A DNA stretch of 64,000 nt from Phoebastria nigripes. Its lineage: Eukaryota; Chordata; Aves; Procellariiformes; Diomedeidae. The notes beneath the pieces were generated by a model, which worked only from the letters and a program-made list of their open reading frames with translations, was not told the DNA's origin and made no database searches. Position 1 is the first letter of the stretch. Every line of letters starts with the position of its first letter. A program made the position numbers and the translations under genes. The stretch is from assembly GCA_035582835.1 (NCBI GenBank), contig JAYKAV010000467.1:783568-847567 (forward strand), given 5' to 3'. This document shows, piece after piece, positions 59,701 through 64,000 of this stretch.

Positions 59701-62700
59701 CACAGAAATTACTTCACTGCGAAACAAATTTGGGCAGTAACTTCTAGCAGCCTGTAGTAAGCTCTGTGACGAGACTCTGGAAGAGGACATCTGCCTACAG
59801 CTTTAAATAGTGATATTTCCCTAAAAGCTCAAAAAGAAAACAAAGTAATACCTGTGGTGCTCCTCAGTTCTCAAGTTCTGAAGTCTCAAGACTTCAGCTT
59901 GAGAACAACTACACTTGTTGCTCTATTTATTCAACAGAAAAGTAGTTACTTCTCACAAGCTGACACAATGAACATTGGTAGCTTTACTACCAAGTTATTC
60001 TTGTAACCCCATAAAATCTCTGATATATATACTTTATTGTACAGCTATTTATTCAGGAACTATTAAAAACATTTTCTCTCTTGCATAATTGATCTATATT
60101 GATAGAACAATTCTTGGTTACATCTGAGACTACATGAAAAGAGTGAACACCTTTTGTCTTTTCACCAGAATTACCTTTAAAATTCAAAATTTTTTTTTGT
60201 TTTACAGGCTATCCCTACGATCCAGAAAAAAAGTATAAAAACCAGGAAATGAAACCTTCTGAGAACTCATCTATACACCAGACCTTTGGCTACATGCAAA
60301 GACACATACTGTGTTAGTATAAATGAGTGGAAGCAATTCACAAAATACTTTTGTTTTTGTGTGTCTGCCTATGTTTAAATCTTTTGGTCAACCTCAGCCA
60401 AACCTAGCAGAGGTGTAGAGATTCCAAACATACTAGATTCTGGCAAGTTTCTTGAAAATAAGTCACCAACTAAAGGGAAAATCTTTATTAATGCCTCTAC
60501 TGAGTGAAGAGATCTAATGTGTGCTCACTGTACCTGTAAAGCATAGAGAAACTGCAAAGAAGAGAGGGCTATGCCTTGGTAGGGAAAACTTCCACTGGAA
60601 GTTGTATATGTTAGAAACAAAGGAATCTAATAGTCAGAAATAAATCCATAGGAAACCAAGCATTGCTAAGCCTGCTGCTCACAGAACTATCTGTTTTCTA
60701 AAAAAAAATCTGATTAGAGGTTTTTTTATCTAAACATTTCAAGCGGTCATTGGAGTTTTTTTATTGTCATCATAAGAATTCCGGATAGTTTTTTCACTTT
60801 TGCCAAATGAAATCAATAAGAGTCCTGAATAACCTTTCTTCTTCTTTCTTCCCCTTACAAAATCCAGTTTCAGTACCCTACCTGGATGTGCCTGCTTCTG
60901 TGATAATATTGACCGTGGTGGTGATACACACATAGAAGGTGCCCAGTTCTACTCTGAGCTCTCACAGAGACTTCCCTCACAAGAGAAGGCAGGCAGTTAG
61001 GAAGGAAAGTGATCTTTTTATTTACAAGCTGATAAAATATGGTAAAGGCAAACATGAGAAAATATGGGACACAGAAACAGCATTTTTATTTCCATGAGGA
61101 AAATAATTCCTAAGCAGACAGGGTATTTTCTCCATGTGCTAATGCATTTAGTGTCCAAGATGTGCAGTTATGATAAAAGTCAATTCTTTCAAGTAACAGT
61201 TAGAAGAATGCAGGAGCTGGCTGTACTTTCTGTACAAAACTGACCGCCTAAGCCATTTTTGTGGTGTTGGTGCTGAGAAGCCAAGAACCAGTGGTAAAGA
61301 ACAGATGGTATAGTCATTGTATGAAATACAGTCTTTATTTTAAAAAACAAACCCAAATACCTAATTAAAATCCTAATTTAAGGTATAAGTGAATGGAGCT
61401 TCTAAAGATCTTCTCATCTGACAAAGAAGTGGAATAAATTGAAAAAAAGTACCTGTAATTTTTTAAAGAGTTCTAAAAGGCAGAGAGGAATCGCTGGCCT
61501 CTCTGTGCCTCTCCCAGCGGTTACTGAGAGGCTGTTGGTGGGATGTCACTCTCGTCCTTCGCAGCCCTTGCTTGAGTCCCAAAAGTATAAAACAAAATAA
61601 TGCAAAGTTTGTATGTATCATGTTTCCAAGAATGGATCAAAAATACTTTGCAGAGGATAATATAAAAGACAAAGAACCTCTAATAAGTAAAAATCAAAGC
61701 AGAAATGGAAAAAAACCAATATAGTGTAAAAAATAAAACACAAAATTGAACCATGGAAGTAATCCAAAACCTTTTTTTTTTTTTTAATGAAGGAAAAAAA
61801 TGAGTAGCAGTTTTAGTCCCAGTAACAAAATTCACGTGTGGACTTCAGCATTTCCAGTGATTGCATTTTAAAATCAAAATAAAACATCTTGAGTTCTGGC
61901 AGCCAACACCGTATTTCTCCTGCAACAATTAGAGCATCAGCAGCTGAATGGAGCAAAGCTCCTCTACACGTTACTGATGAAATCAGCCCACATAAGGGAA
62001 ACACAAGTCTTTCAATTTTTTTCAGGGAAGAACAGGCATTTTAAAATATTTTCAGTTAAAATGCAGGTATTGGAAATTAAGATAAATACAATTTTTAAAC
62101 TGTATTGTGTGTCTTTTGTATTTTAGGGACTTAAACTTGGGCAAAAATGCACTACTGCCAATTGTTTTTTGAGGGGAGAGAGACTGAATAATGTGGAAGA
62201 GGAAAGCAATAGTTTAAAATCAGCTATTGTGTGAAGTAACAGATACTTTTTAATAGGAGATATAAAAACAGTGAAAGAACAGATTCAGAAGAAGCACAAC
62301 AGGATGGGTGAGCGACATTATTCCAGAAAGAGGCAAATAATACAAGTAATTTCCAGTGAGGGCAACCCAAACTCATGGTATCCTTTTAATCGCAAAGAAA
62401 GCTCATGCAATACGTGAAGGAAAGAGAGATCAGCAGTCAGTGTATCACCAGAAGTAAGAGGAAGTGGAAGCTCCAAGGAAAACGTGTGGATCCCTTCACT
62501 TCCACCTGCTTAGTCTCTACTGGTGTACCTGTGCAATAAAGAATTCACGCTAAAGGTCCTTAAAAGAAGTATCTGTTGGTTTTGATGGCAGTATACACAC
62601 CAAGCTTCCTGTGTGTACTAGAGGCAAGCCTCCCAGGGGAGGGGTTAAAAAATACCAGATATAGTTTATGATGAACATTTTGTTTGATTGTTTTCGAAGT

Positions 62701-62919
62701 CATTGTTATAGATAATGAAATTCAATGAAGTATGTATGAGCCGATTGAAAAAGAATAAGATTAGCTATAAAACGAGAAGAGATACACAACTTGGCCAGAC
62801 TCCAGAATGAGACAATGAATTTTCCGAAAGGGAAAAAGAAGAAAAAGGGACGAAGTTATAAACTGAAGAATAGTCATTCGATCATAAAACTTTTCAACAG
62901 GAAAAGAACAGCAGTTAGA

Positions 62920-62995
62920 GGCCCAGTTCCAGTGAATGCTTCTGCAAAAGTCCCACTGATTGCAACAGACCAGAATTTCACTGAAGAGCCACTCC
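62920..62995 (+). repeat. Possible ancient repeat remnant
   Basis: CAGTTCCAGTGAATGCTTCT, followed by CAAAAGTCCCACTGATTGCA and CAGAATTTCAC, resembles the amniote repeat core with CAAAACTCCCATTGACTTCA. It gives a short spurious open frame on the plus strand. Confidence 0.3.
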
Positions 62996-64000
62996 ACAGA
63001 GTTCTCAGGAGTGATAGCAGGAGTGATGAAAAGAGGTGGCAAAATGACAGTGCTGGTTGTGTTTTCTTTTTTTAGGATTTGAAAAATAAGTTGCTACTAT
63101 ATGACAGTTTGTTTACACCTCAGATGACCTTTTTTTTACTAAGGGTTTCCAACAATTGCCATCCAACATGCAACTTATGTTAGCTCTAGTTGGATATAAC
63201 TCTTTTTTTTCCTAAAAGATATTGAAAAATTACTATTTTAAAGGCTACTTTTGGAAAAATTCCCATGAGAAATACAGTGTACAGTGCACATTAGTTTACA
63301 AAGCTGCTTCTTGTACCATCTGGAAAACTGCACATCATACCTTCGTGGGAAGTTTCAGTCTTTTGACATTCAGAATTGATGATTTCAAAAGGAATGTTTA
63401 CTTAGTAGAAACAAACTCGTAGTGAGCTAGTACAAGTAAAGTAGCTGAACCTTCTGCCATAAGAAATACTAAATCAGGCTTTGATTATTAGGTAAACTCT
63501 CTTAACCTCTGTGACATAAATAATGTAGCACTCTAAATCGCATCTTTATCTTAATGGCTTTCGTAACCTGTTTTAACCTTAAACACAGAACAGCGTTCTG
63601 CTTTAAATTCCATTTGGTCTAGTTTAAGAAGGACATTGTTTTTTTAACGTAAGAAGAGTGTTTTATACTTATGGGTATAGTTTTAACACCTTATCCTCTA
63701 AAACACAGTAAATGTCTGCAATGGAAAGTATAGAAAAATAAAGGGCTACATCTTAGCCAATAGGTAGGTATCAGTGATTTTAATAGTGGCACACTGATTT
63801 ACTGCAGCTGAGGATGTGACCCATAGCTTGCATTTGTTTACACAAATGTAGTAAAATATACAAAGACAACTGAATTCAAACTCATGAGTAAAAAGCTAAA
63901 TAAATACGTAAAATTAGTCAAGCAAACATGAGAAGCCATGTGTCCCTGTGAGATTAGACAAGTGGTCAAGGTAATGAAATGTGCAAGGCAAAAATGAGTG

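Larger units (their letters stand above)
47792..64000 (-). other. PDE4D upstream intron of long isoforms, no exon seen
   Basis: If the gene is organised as in mammals, this is intron between the UCR1-coding exons and the shared UCR2 exon. I searched the minus strand by eye for the expected exons (peptides near RSPMCNQPSINKATIT and LRTVRNNFAALTNLQ) and did not find them, so they probably lie to the right of 64000. The recognised contents are a CR1 3' end at 53360-53630, possible repeat remnants at 56640-56790 and 62920-62995, and simple repeats. Confidence 0.6.

Noticed and set aside
62791..63075. 94-codon plus-strand open frame
   Set aside because: It starts in lysine-rich low complexity and overlaps a probable old repeat remnant; no known protein.
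47792..64000. UCR1-coding exons of the long isoforms
   Set aside because: No match to the expected peptides was found on the minus strand; probably right of the window.

Overview
The window is vertebrate genomic DNA, almost certainly from a bird. It holds intron-rich, AT-rich sequence, one CpG island and CR1-type LINE copies with the avian 3' end (terminal ATTCTATGATT). It carries an internal part of one gene on the minus strand: PDE4D, the cAMP-specific phosphodiesterase 4D. The paralogue is read directly from the exons: [25 protein letters not shown] and [10 protein letters not shown] match PDE4D, whereas PDE4B has different residues at several of these positions. I infer from human synteny that the locus could lie on the avian Z chromosome, but nothing in the window proves it.

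Layout in transcription order (right to left): 47792-64000 is upstream intron of the long isoforms, with no coding exon seen. A CpG island at about 46890-47760 surrounds the PDE4D1-type short-form first exon (47125-47355). The last 113 bp of that exon (47125-47237) is preceded by a splice acceptor, so the long isoforms can use it as an ordinary internal exon. A 35-kb intron follows. Inside it, at 19154-19201, is a 16-codon first exon of the super-short PDE4D6 type, encoding MPEANYLLSVSWGYIK and followed by a GT donor. The shared exons come next: the UCR2 core (11798-11891), the UCR2/catalytic linker (8032-8204), the start of the catalytic domain (6943-7041), the HNxxHxAD metal-site exon (6689-6853) and the HDxxHxxxxN exon (4814-4913). 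Exon lengths of 94, 173, 99, 165 and 100 bp keep one frame throughout. The rest of the catalytic domain and the C-terminus lie beyond the left edge.

The two alternative starts both join the same UCR2 exon. The window therefore shows how one locus makes short enzymes (complete UCR2, no UCR1) and super-short enzymes (truncated UCR2, no UCR1) with a common catalytic unit. One intron (6854-6942) is only 89 bp and starts with GC instead of GT.

The remainder is intron. It contains an antisense CR1 carrying endonuclease and the start of reverse transcriptase at the left edge (about 1-1465), a 5'-truncated CR1 3' end (about 53360-53630), a heavily decayed CR1-like reverse transcriptase (about 22440-23100), several very old interspersed-repeat remnants, microsatellites and homopolymers, and an unexplained GC-richer block at about 30820-31610. 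I found no tRNA, rRNA, CRISPR array, endogenous retrovirus or second protein gene. I see no new biological system; the most useful observations are the short D6-type exon, the dual-use D1 exon, the GC-AG intron and the UCR2 tyrosine.
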